A stretch of DNA of 64,000 bases, taken from NCBI RefSeq assembly GCF_900188125.1, contig NZ_FZOW01000012.1, forward strand, positions 1-64,000, in the 5' to 3' direction. Below are positions 54,921-63,977 of the stretch, in pieces. The notes under the pieces were generated by a model. The model was not told the DNA's origin and did not search any database. It saw nothing but the letters and a program-made list of their open reading frames with translations. The stretch's first letter is position 1; every line of letters begins with the position of its first letter. The translations under genes and the position numbers were made by a program. This DNA comes from Rhodococcoides kyotonense (GTDB lineage: Bacteria > Actinomycetota > Actinomycetes > Mycobacteriales > Mycobacteriaceae).

Positions 54921-55639
54921 GCAAGAGCGGACTTCCTCGGTCCGAGGTTCCCAGTGCGTTCGATCAGGATGCGACGTCGTACGACCGGCTGGTCGGGGCC
55001 AATCCCGGATACCACGAGCACCTCGCCAAATCTGCGGAGCGCCTCCGGCTCCCCGGACTCGGTGACGGTCTGCGTCTGCTCGACATCGGTTGCGGCACAG
55101 GAGCATCGACGGCCGCGCTGCTTGCCGCGGCGCCCCATGCCCAGATCATCGCTGCCGACGCGTCAGCCGAGATGCTCGAGGTCGCGCGCAGCAAGAAGTG
55201 GCCGTCCAACGTGACGTTCGTGCACAGTCGCGTCGAGGATTTGGCTGCGAACGGCGTCGACGGGCCGTTCGACGCGATCCTTGCGGCGTACCTCATCAGG
55301 AACGTCGCCGATCCGGACAAGGAACTGGCGTCGTTGCTGTCGCTGCTGAAGCCGGGATCGTCGATCGCATTCCACGAGTACTCCGTCAAGGATTCGCTGC
55401 GGACGAGGGCCGTGTGGACCGCGGTGTGCTGGGCGATCATCATTCCGCTCGGCTACGTCGTCACGCGTGACCTCACCCTCTACAAGCACCTGTGGCGTAG
55501 CGTCGCCAGTTTCGATGGTGTGAAAGCCTTTTCGAGGCGCATGCAGCGGGCCGGCTTCACCTCGCTCGACACCGAAACCATGACGGGATGGCAGAACGGC
55601 GTCGTACACACGTTCCTCGGGGCGCGGCCGAATGGCTGA
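54917..55639 (+). CDS. Class I SAM-dependent methyltransferase (UbiE/MenG-like)
   Basis: 240 residues. SAM motif LRLLDIGCGTGASTAALLAAAP, then IIAADASAEMLEVARSK, ILAAYLIRNVADPDKELASLLSLLKPGSSIAFHEYSV. The N-terminal FDQDATSYDRLV resembles ubiquinone/menaquinone methyltransferases. A hydrophobic stretch (VCWAIIIPLGYVVTR) suggests membrane contact. Overlaps the CrtU-like gene by 8 nt, so it probably acts on the same lipid or carotenoid pathway (inference). Confidence 0.82.
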   Translation: MSKSGLPRSEVPSAFDQDATSYDRLVGANPGYHEHLAKSAERLRLPGLGDGLRLLDIGCGTGASTAALLAAAPHAQIIAADASAEMLEVARSKKWPSNVTFVHSRVEDLAANGVDGPFDAILAAYLIRNVADPDKELASLLSLLKPGSSIAFHEYSVKDSLRTRAVWTAVCWAIIIPLGYVVTRDLTLYKHLWRSVASFDGVKAFSRRMQRAGFTSLDTETMTGWQNGVVHTFLGARPNG

Positions 55640-57113
55640 TCGCCGACGCGTCGTACACTGCGCCTCCTCGGGATATGCGGACGTTTTTTCGCTGGCTTCG
55701 GTGCCCAAGGTCGCCGTGGTGGGCGGAGGCATAGCAGGCCTCTCTGCCGCAACGGCATTGGCGGAACGCGGTGTTTCGGTCACGGTGTTCGAGAAGGAGA
55801 CGTACCTGGGTGGCCGCGTCGGCGGATGGTCGACGACTTTGGAGGATGGGTCGTCGGCGACGATGAGCCGAGGATTCCACGCGTTCTTCCGGCAGTACTA
55901 CAATTTGCGAAACCTGTTGCAACGTACCGATCCCGAGCTGTCGCGGCTGCATGAGGTCGAGGACTATCCCCTTCTCGACGATGCGGGTCGCGTGGACGGT
56001 TTCAAGGGATTGCCGTCGACGCCGGGGTTGAATGCGTTCGCGTTCGTGGGTCGTAGTTCGACATTTCGTTGGCGAGACATGGTGTCGTTGAACGCTGTTG
56101 TGGCCTTGCCGTTGATGACGGTGAGCGTTCCGGGTATCTACGAGCAGCTCGACGAGGTTCCTGCCGCGGAGTTCCTGCGACGCATCAACTTTCCCGAGCC
56201 CGCGCGGCACCTGGCGTTCGGGGTCTTCTCGCGCAGTTTCTTCGCGGACCCGGAAGAGATGTCCGCCGCCGAGCTCGCGATGATGTTCCACCTGTACTTC
56301 CTCGGCTCGTCCGAGGGATTGGTGTTCGACGTCCCCGTCGGTCCGTACCCACAAGCACTGTGGAATCCGCTGGGGGAGTATCTGATTGGGCTTGGTGTGT
56401 CGTTGAGACTCGGCACCGCTGTGGAAGAGATCGAGCCGGGCTTCACCGTCGATGGTGAGAAGTTCGACGCCGTTGTCCTGGCGTGCGACATCGCCGGGCT
56501 GCAGCGGCTGGTGGGTTCCTTGGGCACTGACGAGTGGCGCGCGCAGGTCGCTGGCCTGCGGAACACACCGCCGTTCCTCGTGCACCGGGTCTGGCTGGAC
56601 AAGCCCGTCAACGCGGACCGTCCGGCCTTCATCGGTACCGGTGGGATGCCGCCGATCGACAACATCAGCGTGCTCGAGAGGTTCGAGGACGAGGCATTGG
56701 CCTGGTCGCAGCGCACCGGCGGTTCGGTCGTCGAGCTGCACGCCTATGCGGCAACGGAGTCCGAGGAGGTCACCCGGGAGCAGCTTCTCAGCCGCATGCA
56801 CGAGATTTACCCGGAGACGGCGTCGGCGACGATCGTTTCGGAGCGATCCGAGTGGCGCGATGATTGCCCTCACTTCGGCCTAGGCGACTTCGCCCGCAGG
56901 CCGACCGTGCGCACACCGGAGCCAGGACTCGTGCTCGCGGGCGACGGCATTCGCATCGACCTGCCCGTTGCGCTCATGGAACGTGCTGCGACGACGGGTC
57001 TTTCGGCCGCTAACACACTGCTCTCGGGCTGGGGTGTCAAGGGGCACGACATCATCACCGTCCCGGTGCGCGGGCGGTACCGGGTCTTCGAGCAGTTGGC
57101 CAAGCGGCTCTGA
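55632..57113 (+). CDS. crtU: FAD-dependent carotenoid ring desaturase/methyltransferase (CrtU-like)
   Basis: 493 residues. FAD-binding VAVVGGGIAGLSAATALAERG begins near residue 26; GFHAFFRQYYNLRNLLQRTDP is the signature I associate with isorenieratene/chi-ring synthases; the C-terminal PEPGLVLAGDGIRIDLPVALMERAATTGLSAAN closes the FAD site. CrtU converts a beta-ring to an aromatic phi- or chi-ring. Other carotenoid genes are not in the window. ATG at 55632 overlaps the methyltransferase gene; a later start near the GxGxxG motif (GTG at about 55701) is possible. Distinguishing CrtU from other amine-oxidase relatives needs alignment. Confidence 0.75.
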   Translation: MADRRRVVHCASSGYADVFSLASVPKVAVVGGGIAGLSAATALAERGVSVTVFEKETYLGGRVGGWSTTLEDGSSATMSRGFHAFFRQYYNLRNLLQRTDPELSRLHEVEDYPLLDDAGRVDGFKGLPSTPGLNAFAFVGRSSTFRWRDMVSLNAVVALPLMTVSVPGIYEQLDEVPAAEFLRRINFPEPARHLAFGVFSRSFFADPEEMSAAELAMMFHLYFLGSSEGLVFDVPVGPYPQALWNPLGEYLIGLGVSLRLGTAVEEIEPGFTVDGEKFDAVVLACDIAGLQRLVGSLGTDEWRAQVAGLRNTPPFLVHRVWLDKPVNADRPAFIGTGGMPPIDNISVLERFEDEALAWSQRTGGSVVELHAYAATESEEVTREQLLSRMHEIYPETASATIVSERSEWRDDCPHFGLGDFARRPTVRTPEPGLVLAGDGIRIDLPVALMERAATTGLSAANTLLSGWGVKGHDIITVPVRGRYRVFEQLAKRL

Positions 57114-57126
57114 CCCTAGCCACTAC

Positions 57127-57190
57127 CCGCCGAGATCGAGGTTATGTCGCGAAAATGCGCAGAAACGGTGCATAACTTCGATTTCGACGG
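57127..57190. terminator. Hairpin between crtU and hsdR (palindrome family B, copy 2)
   Basis: CCGCCGAGATCGAGGTTATG pairs with 57171-57190 (three wobble-type mismatches) around a 24-base loop containing GCGAAAATGCGC. Shares its CCGAGATCGA arm and the GAAAA loop with 16739-16796. Lies between the convergent crtU and hsdR genes, marking the left border of the defence island. Confidence 0.65.
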
Positions 57191-57228
57191 GGCAGAACAT
57201 CTACAAAGCGGGCGCGGCTCCAGTCCGA

Positions 57229-60200
57229 TCATGCGATCGCCGCCGAGTCGTTGAACCCATGGATCACGTCGACGATCTTCATGACCTGCTCTTCCTCGAA
57301 CATCGAGTCGAAACCCTGCGGAGCGTGGTCGGTGAACGGCGACTGGTACAGCAGCTCCGGTTCCATGGTTCCGTGCTTCGTGAGGTGCTTGATGATCAGT
57401 TCGATGAACGCGATCTGGTTCGACGTCGCGGTCTTTCCGGCCAGGAACTCGGCGAAGGCCTCCTGCGCGGCCTGACGGTCGAGTCCGACGAGTGAACGGA
57501 TGAACCGAGCCAGCCCGTCGGCATTCTGGACCGCCCGTTCGAAGTCCTCGGGTGAGCCGACGCCACTGGCGGTCAGCAGTTCCTGCAGAGATTCGAGATC
57601 AGACGACGTGAGCGCCTTGCCGGTCTTCAGCTTCTTCAGCGCGAGGTTGTCCGGTTGGCGGTTCAGATAGTCGCGGACCTTCGCATTGAAGCGTTCGACG
57701 TTTGTTCCCGAGACGAACTGAGGCATCTCGATCTCGTCGATCTCACCCAGTGTGTCTTCGAAGTTCGTATAGATCAGCGGACGCTTGGCCTTCTCGAGGA
57801 GGCCGACGATGCCGCGGAGCTGCTTCCGGCTGCTCTCCAGCATCGGTAGCGTGACGTCGACCCACCATTCGTCACCGGCAACGTCACGAAGAAGTTCTTC
57901 TTTCTCCTTGATCTTGGGGATGCTGAGCTGTTCGAGGAGTCCTTCGGCAATCGACCGAATCTGGTTGCGGTATTTGTCGAGAGTGTCGTCGGCTTTCACC
58001 ACGGCGAGCTGGCTTCGGATGCACAGCAAATCGAACCGCTTGGCGAACTCGTCGCGGTCAGTCACCGTCGTCGGTAGTGGCGCAAGCGTCTCGATGAGCT
58101 CCGTCATCTTCTGCTCGGGGATCGAATCCCATTCGGTACGCTCGCGATACTTCTCGACCGTTCTGCGCTGACGTCGAACCAGAAAGTTGTCGAGTCGCAT
58201 GCCGTGCACCTGCTCGAACAGGATGTCGGTGACGCTGTCGCGGATGGGTTTGTCGGTCTGATGGCGGTCGAGGCTTCCGATCAGTTCGACGCGCGCGGTG
58301 AACAGTCTTTCCGACAGCGACGCCGACATCGAGCCCTCCGACGCGTCGGGGTGCGCATTGAAGAAGTCGAAGTTGCCGCACAGGTCGAAGATGAAGAAGT
58401 CGGACTTGTGGTTCGTCTCGATATCCTCAGGACCATAGAGATTTCTGCGGAGTCGCGTTCCGCGGCCTACCATCTGCCAGAACTTCGACTTCGACCGAAC
58501 CGGCTTGAAGAAGACGAGATTGACGATGTCCGGGACGTCGATGCCGGTGTCGAGCATGTCGACCGAAATCGCGATCTGGGGCAATTTGTCGGTCATGGAG
58601 AAGTCGTCGATCAACTGCTGACTGTGCTCGACGGCGTGGGTGATGACGCGAGCGAAGTGGCCGTTGTACTGCGGGTAGCTGGCATTGAATCGATCGGCGA
58701 TGAAGTCGGCGTGCCGCTGGTTCTTGGCGAAGATGATCGTTTTGCCGAGCTTGTCACCGCCGGCGACCTTGTGTCCCTTCTCCATGAGTACTTCGAGGGC
58801 TTTGTCGACGGTGTCGGTATTGAACAGCCACTTGTTGATGGCTTCGGCATCGACGCCGTCGGGAGCGTTCTCGTCGTCGGACTCCCAGTCGAGTTCGTCC
58901 CAGCGTGTCTTCTCGTCCTCGGTCAGGTCGTCGTACTTGATGCCGGTTCGCTGGAATTTCAGCGGCACGTTGACCGCCCGCGGTGGCACGAGGTAACCGT
59001 CTTCGATCGCTTCTTCGAGGCTGTAGTTATCTGTGGGAATGCCCGTTTCGAGCTGGAACAGCTGATAGGTATTGAAGTCGACCTCGTCCTTCGGTGTCGC
59101 GGTGAGGCCAAGGAGCAGCGAGTCGAAGTAGCTGAAGATGTGGCGGTATTTCTGATATACCGAGCGGTGTGCCTCGTCGATGATGATGAGGTCGAAGTAA
59201 CCGGGGCCGAAGCGTCGGAGACCGTTGTCGGTCTCGTTGATCAGGCCCATCATCGTCGGGTAGGTGCAGATGTAGACGCGCCCATCGGTGTTGCGTTCGG
59301 TGAGGAGGTTGACGGCCGACGACTCGGGCAGGAACGTCTTGAAGGCGTTTCCGGCCTGTTTGACGAGTGCCTTCCGATCGGCAAGGAACAGAACACGTTT
59401 GGCCCAGTTGGCGCGCATCAGCATGTCGGTCAGGGCGATGACGGTACGTGTCTTGCCGGATCCGGTGGCCATGACGAGAAGTGCGGCCCTCTGTCGGTCG
59501 TCTTCGAAGTGTTCGGTGACGCGGCGAATAGCGCGGTCCTGGTATGGGCGCTCGACGATGTGCTTCGGAATCTCGAAGTCCTTGAGGGTTTTTCGAGATG
59601 TTCGACGCTGGATCCTGAGCTCGAGTTCGTCACGCGTGTGAAAGCCGTCGATAGGCCGAGGAGGCGCGTCGAGGTCGTCCCAGAAGAAGTGTTCGAAACC
59701 GTTGGTGTAGTAGATGACTGGGCGCTGCCCGGTCATGGCTTCGAGGCAGTCCGCGTACAGCTTGGCTTGCTGCTGGCCGACTTTAGCGTCCTTCGACGTC
59801 CGCTTGGCTTCGACGACTGCAAGCGGCTTGCCTTCTGCGCTCCACAGAACGTAGTCGACATAGCCCTTCTTGCCGTCGGGCATGCCGGTGACGGGGTATT
59901 CGCGGTCACGCTTGTCCGCGAGAGTCCAGCCTGCCTCTCTGAGGAGGATATCGATGATGTCCGAACGGGTTTCAGCTTCTTTGTAGTCGTGGGTGTCCGG
60001 CTCGGCGGTGGCCTGAGCTGCGGCTACTTTGGCTTGTAGCTGTGCGATGAGCTCGTCGGAGTTCGCGTGCTCGGCGATCTGGGCGTCACGGGCGGCGAGC
60101 TGCTTCTTCAGTTCCGCGACCTCGGCTTCGCCCTGTGCGAGGAGGGCATCCTTGGCTGCCAGTTCGTCGGCCAAGGTTTTGAGCTGCGCGGCTGTCTTTG

Positions 60201-60648
60201 CTTTGGCCGCGCCAGGTTGGGGGACGAGGTTCTTGTCGAACTGGCGTTGCGCGTCGGGTTTGGATGAGGGCTGTGTCGCGAACGTACGGGCGAGCCACGA
60301 CAGGACATGGAAGAGCTCGGTGAGCACGCGAATACCGATGTCGGGTTGCAGAGGCCGCGGGTCGTGGACAGCGTTGTTGCCGACCTTGCGAACCAGGTTC
60401 ATCTTCGCCAGGAGGTTGGGCCCGACGAGGGATACGAATTTCGGTTCGTGCAGCCGTGCCGACAAGTCGTTCTTGTACGGCGGAGGTAGCTGCTTGACGT
60501 CGTAGATCCACTTCACCGCCAGCTCGATGGTGCGACGTGAATAGAACACGGTGGTACGCGGATCGAAGAGGGCGTCGCGTTCAGCGGCCTTGGCCTCGGC
60601 GTATAGCGCCGGCCACTCAGCCTGCAGGAAGTCGAAATTCCCCGTCAT
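57229..60648 (-). CDS. hsdR: Type I restriction endonuclease subunit R (with DUF4145-like N-terminus)
   Basis: 1139 residues. Residues 1-130 resemble DUF4145 (FYSRRTIELAVKWIYD). A coiled coil follows (about 150-215), then the nuclease with YVDYVLWSAEGKPLAVVEAK (D...ExK), a SF2 motor with ATGSGKTRT, IIIDEAHRS, GLTATP and the motif VI-like QMVGRGTRLR, and an EcoEI-type C-terminal domain. It translocates DNA and cleaves unmodified DNA with HsdM2S. ATG at 60648 with GGAGAG upstream. In the same direction as the TA-like pair and hsdS, with a 113-bp gap that may carry its own promoter. Confidence 0.93.
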   Translation of the reverse strand: MTGNFDFLQAEWPALYAEAKAAERDALFDPRTTVFYSRRTIELAVKWIYDVKQLPPPYKNDLSARLHEPKFVSLVGPNLLAKMNLVRKVGNNAVHDPRPLQPDIGIRVLTELFHVLSWLARTFATQPSSKPDAQRQFDKNLVPQPGAAKAKTAAQLKTLADELAAKDALLAQGEAEVAELKKQLAARDAQIAEHANSDELIAQLQAKVAAAQATAEPDTHDYKEAETRSDIIDILLREAGWTLADKRDREYPVTGMPDGKKGYVDYVLWSAEGKPLAVVEAKRTSKDAKVGQQQAKLYADCLEAMTGQRPVIYYTNGFEHFFWDDLDAPPRPIDGFHTRDELELRIQRRTSRKTLKDFEIPKHIVERPYQDRAIRRVTEHFEDDRQRAALLVMATGSGKTRTVIALTDMLMRANWAKRVLFLADRKALVKQAGNAFKTFLPESSAVNLLTERNTDGRVYICTYPTMMGLINETDNGLRRFGPGYFDLIIIDEAHRSVYQKYRHIFSYFDSLLLGLTATPKDEVDFNTYQLFQLETGIPTDNYSLEEAIEDGYLVPPRAVNVPLKFQRTGIKYDDLTEDEKTRWDELDWESDDENAPDGVDAEAINKWLFNTDTVDKALEVLMEKGHKVAGGDKLGKTIIFAKNQRHADFIADRFNASYPQYNGHFARVITHAVEHSQQLIDDFSMTDKLPQIAISVDMLDTGIDVPDIVNLVFFKPVRSKSKFWQMVGRGTRLRRNLYGPEDIETNHKSDFFIFDLCGNFDFFNAHPDASEGSMSASLSERLFTARVELIGSLDRHQTDKPIRDSVTDILFEQVHGMRLDNFLVRRQRRTVEKYRERTEWDSIPEQKMTELIETLAPLPTTVTDRDEFAKRFDLLCIRSQLAVVKADDTLDKYRNQIRSIAEGLLEQLSIPKIKEKEELLRDVAGDEWWVDVTLPMLESSRKQLRGIVGLLEKAKRPLIYTNFEDTLGEIDEIEMPQFVSGTNVERFNAKVRDYLNRQPDNLALKKLKTGKALTSSDLESLQELLTASGVGSPEDFERAVQNADGLARFIRSLVGLDRQAAQEAFAEFLAGKTATSNQIAFIELIIKHLTKHGTMEPELLYQSPFTDHAPQGFDSMFEEEQVMKIVDVIHGFNDSAAIA

Positions 60649-60761
60649 CGGTCAAGCTCTCCTTCGTCGCATCCTTGCGTCCGCTCACGATCGTTCCATA
60701 CTGCCCAGTCTCATCGGGCAAAGCTGACAGACACTACGGGAGGGGTACGACAGTTTGTGTG

Positions 60762-61541
60762 TCACGGGCTTCCGACGTATCGGCGGATCAACGCACCGAG
60801 GCGTGGCGCAGCCATCGTCATGCCTGGAATCCGTTGTTGGCGATCGATCATCTTCAGCAACTCGTGGAGCGCGCGTTGCGCGTCCAAGCGAGCACCTTTC
60901 GCCGTTTCGTCGAGTTTCCAGCCGTTCTGCAGTTGGTCCTTGTGCTCGTGTGTGATGGCCATCAACGAGCACAGATCGCTGACGTCTTTGTCGGCCATTC
61001 GGCTGCGCCAAGCGAGAGCTTTCAGAACTACAGCAGCTTCAATGTCCGGCACGGGGACATGGAAGGACAGTTCGTCACCGGAGTGCAGACTTGCGTGCAC
61101 TGCGATGTCGAGCGCATGTGCCGCCAACGCCAGGCTCAATCCAGGAATTGCATCGAACCCGCGGCCGCCCAAAATGACAGTCTCGTTCTGCATTCCAGTA
61201 GTGGAAGGCACTAGGAGGTCGATAGCGAGTGGATTGGCCGCGTCGCCAGATGGCGCTTCGTAGTGGTTTCCCTTGACCAGGGTGTACCCGCGCTTCTGGA
61301 GACTCTCGTGTAGGTCTAATTTTGCGGCGACGACGGTCTCGATTCCGGCATCAGCATCGGCGGTCACTCGTGCGACTGCGTCCGGGCTTGGATACGCGTA
61401 AGTAAGCAGGTGAACCATATGTCCACCGATTACTCTGTACTGGTGATCGTTGGTGGCGTGCGCGAGGTCGGCGAGCGCGCGGAGTCCAAGGTCGGAAGCA
61501 TTCGATGCGGCCAATATGCGGACTGCTACTGCTTCAGCCAC
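60762..61541 (-). CDS. Nucleotidyltransferase-fold toxin candidate (AbiEii-like)
   Basis: 259 residues. VIGGHMVHLLTYAY (GG at 39-40) followed by VTADADAGIETVV (D62 and D64) has the GG..xDxD layout of minimal/AbiEii-type nucleotidyltransferases. Downstream it has VLGGRGFDAIPG and HVPVPDIEAAVVLKALAWRSRMADKDVSDL, similar to the helical part of AbiEii proteins. The GTG start overlaps the upstream gene by 8 nt, so the two proteins are co-translated. Predicted to transfer nucleotides to tRNA or protein as a type IV-style toxin; activity is an inference. Confidence 0.7.
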   Translation of the reverse strand: MAEAVAVRILAASNASDLGLRALADLAHATNDHQYRVIGGHMVHLLTYAYPSPDAVARVTADADAGIETVVAAKLDLHESLQKRGYTLVKGNHYEAPSGDAANPLAIDLLVPSTTGMQNETVILGGRGFDAIPGLSLALAAHALDIAVHASLHSGDELSFHVPVPDIEAAVVLKALAWRSRMADKDVSDLCSLMAITHEHKDQLQNGWKLDETAKGARLDAQRALHELLKMIDRQQRIPGMTMAAPRLGALIRRYVGSP

Positions 61542-62535
61542 GCCATGACCCTTCGATTATCGCCTGGCGAAGGCGGTCTGCTGCCTCGGCGGCATCGGCT
61601 CCGGGGCTGCGCAGGACGTCGTATAAGGCCACTATTGGATCCACTAAATCTGATCGTCGTGTGATGCTGCTTGCCACCGCTGCGGTCTTCCAGATGGTTG
61701 AGTCTTCCGGCACGGTGACTCTGAGAGTGTGCTCATCGATGCCTGCAGGCGTAAAACCTGCTGGCGTGAAATCCAGTATTTCAGTGGAGTAGATAGAGGC
61801 TGTTAACGGGAGGCGCCACGGCGCGTATTTATCGGCAGCGGCATCCCCAGTCCGAAGCGCCGACATCCCCATCTCCGCAATAAAGGATGTGGCGTCGTCG
61901 GCCTGCTGCACTGAATATCCGAGTTGGAACCAATATGCTGATGCTCCTCCGGGGCCGGGGTATTCAAGAAGGTATCCGTCCAGTTGCCGACGCTTGTCCT
62001 TAATGCTCCATCCATCTACCGCGCGTCGCGCGTACCGATGCGCGCGGAGTACATACGATACAGATTGCTGAGTCACTGCCAGTGCCGCGGCGATTTCGGC
62101 TTGGGTGATGGGCTCGTCACTCAGCATCAGCAGCCGTTCCGTTGCCCAACGAACCCATGGCTTACGCCCGCGTGCCACCGAAGCCGTGTAGCCAGGCAGA
62201 CTGTCGCTAGGTGTGAGTGCAAAAGTGCTGCCCGCAATTATCGCAGTTTCATTTTCGATATCGATCACATCTAACGAACGCTGTTGCGCTTGCTCGCGCA
62301 GGTACGGGGTGATGTGACCGGTGACAATGAGGAGCGAGGTGTCGGCAACAAGAGGTCTCAGATTCTTGACCCAACTCGGCGGCGGTGGTTGGCGACGTAC
62401 CTGGACTCGCACTGAATGCGTCAGACCGTTTGGCAGAATAAGATGCCAGTCAGTCCTGCCACCGGCTGCGACGCGGATGTCCAGCTTTCTCAGCAGCTGC
62501 AGCGCCAGTGAGGATAGATCTGACGAGGTCTTCAC
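61534..62535 (-). CDS. AbiEi-like antitoxin/transcriptional regulator candidate
   Basis: 333 residues. An N-terminal alpha/beta region (about 1-105) with LLIVTGHITPYLREQAQQRSLDVIDIENETA is followed by a winged HTH at about 131-170 (LMLSDEPITQAEIAAALAVTQQSVSYVLRA) and a C-terminal domain that speaks of AbiEi-like architecture. GTG at 62533-62535 has the strong site AAGGAGG five bases upstream. An 8-bp inverted repeat 34-69 bases upstream is a possible autoregulatory operator. Paired with the nucleotidyltransferase gene by an 8-nt overlap, inside a type I R-M locus. Confidence 0.68.
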   Translation of the reverse strand: MKTSSDLSSLALQLLRKLDIRVAAGGRTDWHLILPNGLTHSVRVQVRRQPPPPSWVKNLRPLVADTSLLIVTGHITPYLREQAQQRSLDVIDIENETAIIAGSTFALTPSDSLPGYTASVARGRKPWVRWATERLLMLSDEPITQAEIAAALAVTQQSVSYVLRAHRYARRAVDGWSIKDKRRQLDGYLLEYPGPGGASAYWFQLGYSVQQADDATSFIAEMGMSALRTGDAAADKYAPWRLPLTASIYSTEILDFTPAGFTPAGIDEHTLRVTVPEDSTIWKTAAVASSITRRSDLVDPIVALYDVLRSPGADAAEAADRLRQAIIEGSWRG

Positions 62536-62568
62536 TGATCCTCCTTGACATCGACTGAGCTGGTGATA

Positions 62569-62604
62569 CAAACAAAATCAGAACTTCCCACTTTAGTTTG
62601 TTTG
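62569..62604. promoter_or_regulatory. Inverted repeat upstream of the antitoxin-like gene
   Basis: CAAACAAA (62569-62576) and TTTGTTTG (62597-62604), a perfect 8-bp inverted repeat with a 20-base spacer in an AT-richer stretch. Position and symmetry suit an operator for the HTH protein encoded just downstream, as AbiEi binds inverted repeats at its own promoter. Confidence 0.5.
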
Positions 62605-62619
62605 ATCCTAGGCGAGCTC

Positions 62620-62718
62620 TGAGGTAGGCGCCAGCGAGGCCTTGGCTGCGCTGATGTTTGAGGCCGCGGACAAGGAGCTGGCCACTCTGGGCTGGGTTCG
62701 CTACAGGGACGCCTGATG
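62620..62718 (+). pseudogene. Possible remnant coding fragment
   Basis: On the plus strand a frame reads SEALAALMFEAADKELATLG and ends WVRYRDA before a TGA at 62716-62718. It has no start and no upstream continuation, but its composition looks protein-like. It could be the end of a transposase or of another displaced gene. No family recognised. Confidence 0.25.
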
Positions 62719-62816
62719 GGATGACGGACCTGCACTCGGGCCTCCCCGGTAGAATAGGTGGGACTCCTTATTGTGGTGCAAAACCTAGCAATGACAGCCC
62801 TGAATCTGATCTTTAA

Positions 62817-63977
62817 CTAGACGAGCAGGCTACTCTCCAGGCTGGCCGCAAGTCCGTCTATTTCAATCCTATTGATATGTTGGGCGTCGATTACTAAATG
62901 TATTTCTTTTATGCGGTCTAGAAACCGCCGCTGATCTGAGATCTCAGGAAGAGGGATTCGGAGAGATTTTATCATCGAAACGCTCAAATTTTTTTGACGC
63001 ACACCACGCTGCTGTCTCTTAAACTCCTCCTTGCCAATCTGAATCGAATGGTAGACAAACTCGGTAACAGCGAGCGCGGGGTCGATCGTGCTGAAGGCAA
63101 TGGCCTGATTGCAGGAGCAGTCGACCATCGTGATGGCGGACTTCAATGCGGCCGTATCGTACATCCCCAACATCAGAGATCCTCTTGGCACAAGTTTAGC
63201 TGCGCTTTTTTGCAGCGCTGACGCCGATATAGATTCGGCGCTTTCGCTGACATATATCGAGTCCAATTCACCAGACGAAAACCAGGGGATTTGCCCGTCA
63301 AAGAAGCTCGCATTAGAGCGAGACGGCGTACCACCCGACTTCCAATGACCTAACTGGTCCAACGCGATGGTTGGGTGGTCACGAGGGTTCTGAATTGGGT
63401 CCCCAAACATATCAATGTATGTGGAGGTGAGTAACGAGTTGGCTAACTCGACCGTACTGGCCCGTAAGGCCCGCATCTCGTCGACCTGATCGAGAATAGC
63501 CGCGATCTGCCGCTGATCAGGGAGGGGTGGAAGGGGGATCTGCAGGTTTTGCAGAAAGTTGAGCGGTACCCTTCGCTGTCCTCCACTGCCGGTCATCCGC
63601 TGCTCTCCCTCAACGCGAATCCGCTTCTGTCGGAGGAAATGAAGTAGATAGCGAGGGTCAAGGTATTGCTCGTTAGGTCTGATGACGTGAAACTCGGTCG
63701 ACCCGAACCCGGTTGATCGTCTGATCCGTGCCTGCGCAATCTTTCCATTCTGAAAACATGGAGTGATTTTTGCGACCAAAATGTCACCGTCTCCGAATGG
63801 CGTAAATCCCTTACGTACCGCAGCGAAGGAACGATCCTCGCCTTGTTCGGTTGTGCCCGATTCTGACACGTTCGCCATACCCAGAAATGAGACGACATCT
63901 GAATCGTTGATTCGCGACGTCAGCTTGGGGTTGATATAGGCGACTTCAGCCAGGGTGGTCAGAGCATGTCGATTCAC
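62817..63977 (-). CDS. hsdS: Type I restriction-modification specificity subunit
   Basis: 386 residues with two target recognition domains. The first TRD (about 1-145) ends in QIPLPPLPDQRQIAAILDQVDEM, the conserved spacer helix; the second (about 195-340) ends in LRIPLPEISDQRRFLDRIKEI. Between them MFGDPIQNPRDHP and GGTPSRSNASFF start TRD2. The two TRDs set the bipartite DNA target. The gene is visibly more AT-rich than its neighbours, which fits horizontal exchange of HsdS. GTG start with GGGAGGT upstream, overlapping the preceding gene's stop (GTGA). Confidence 0.93.
   Translation of the reverse strand: MNRHALTTLAEVAYINPKLTSRINDSDVVSFLGMANVSESGTTEQGEDRSFAAVRKGFTPFGDGDILVAKITPCFQNGKIAQARIRRSTGFGSTEFHVIRPNEQYLDPRYLLHFLRQKRIRVEGEQRMTGSGGQRRVPLNFLQNLQIPLPPLPDQRQIAAILDQVDEMRALRASTVELANSLLTSTYIDMFGDPIQNPRDHPTIALDQLGHWKSGGTPSRSNASFFDGQIPWFSSGELDSIYVSESAESISASALQKSAAKLVPRGSLMLGMYDTAALKSAITMVDCSCNQAIAFSTIDPALAVTEFVYHSIQIGKEEFKRQQRGVRQKNLSVSMIKSLRIPLPEISDQRRFLDRIKEIHLVIDAQHINRIEIDGLAASLESSLLV

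Noticed and set aside
58204..60039. 611-residue plus-strand frame within hsdR
   Set aside because: Antisense to conserved helicase motifs of HsdR; no independent evidence.
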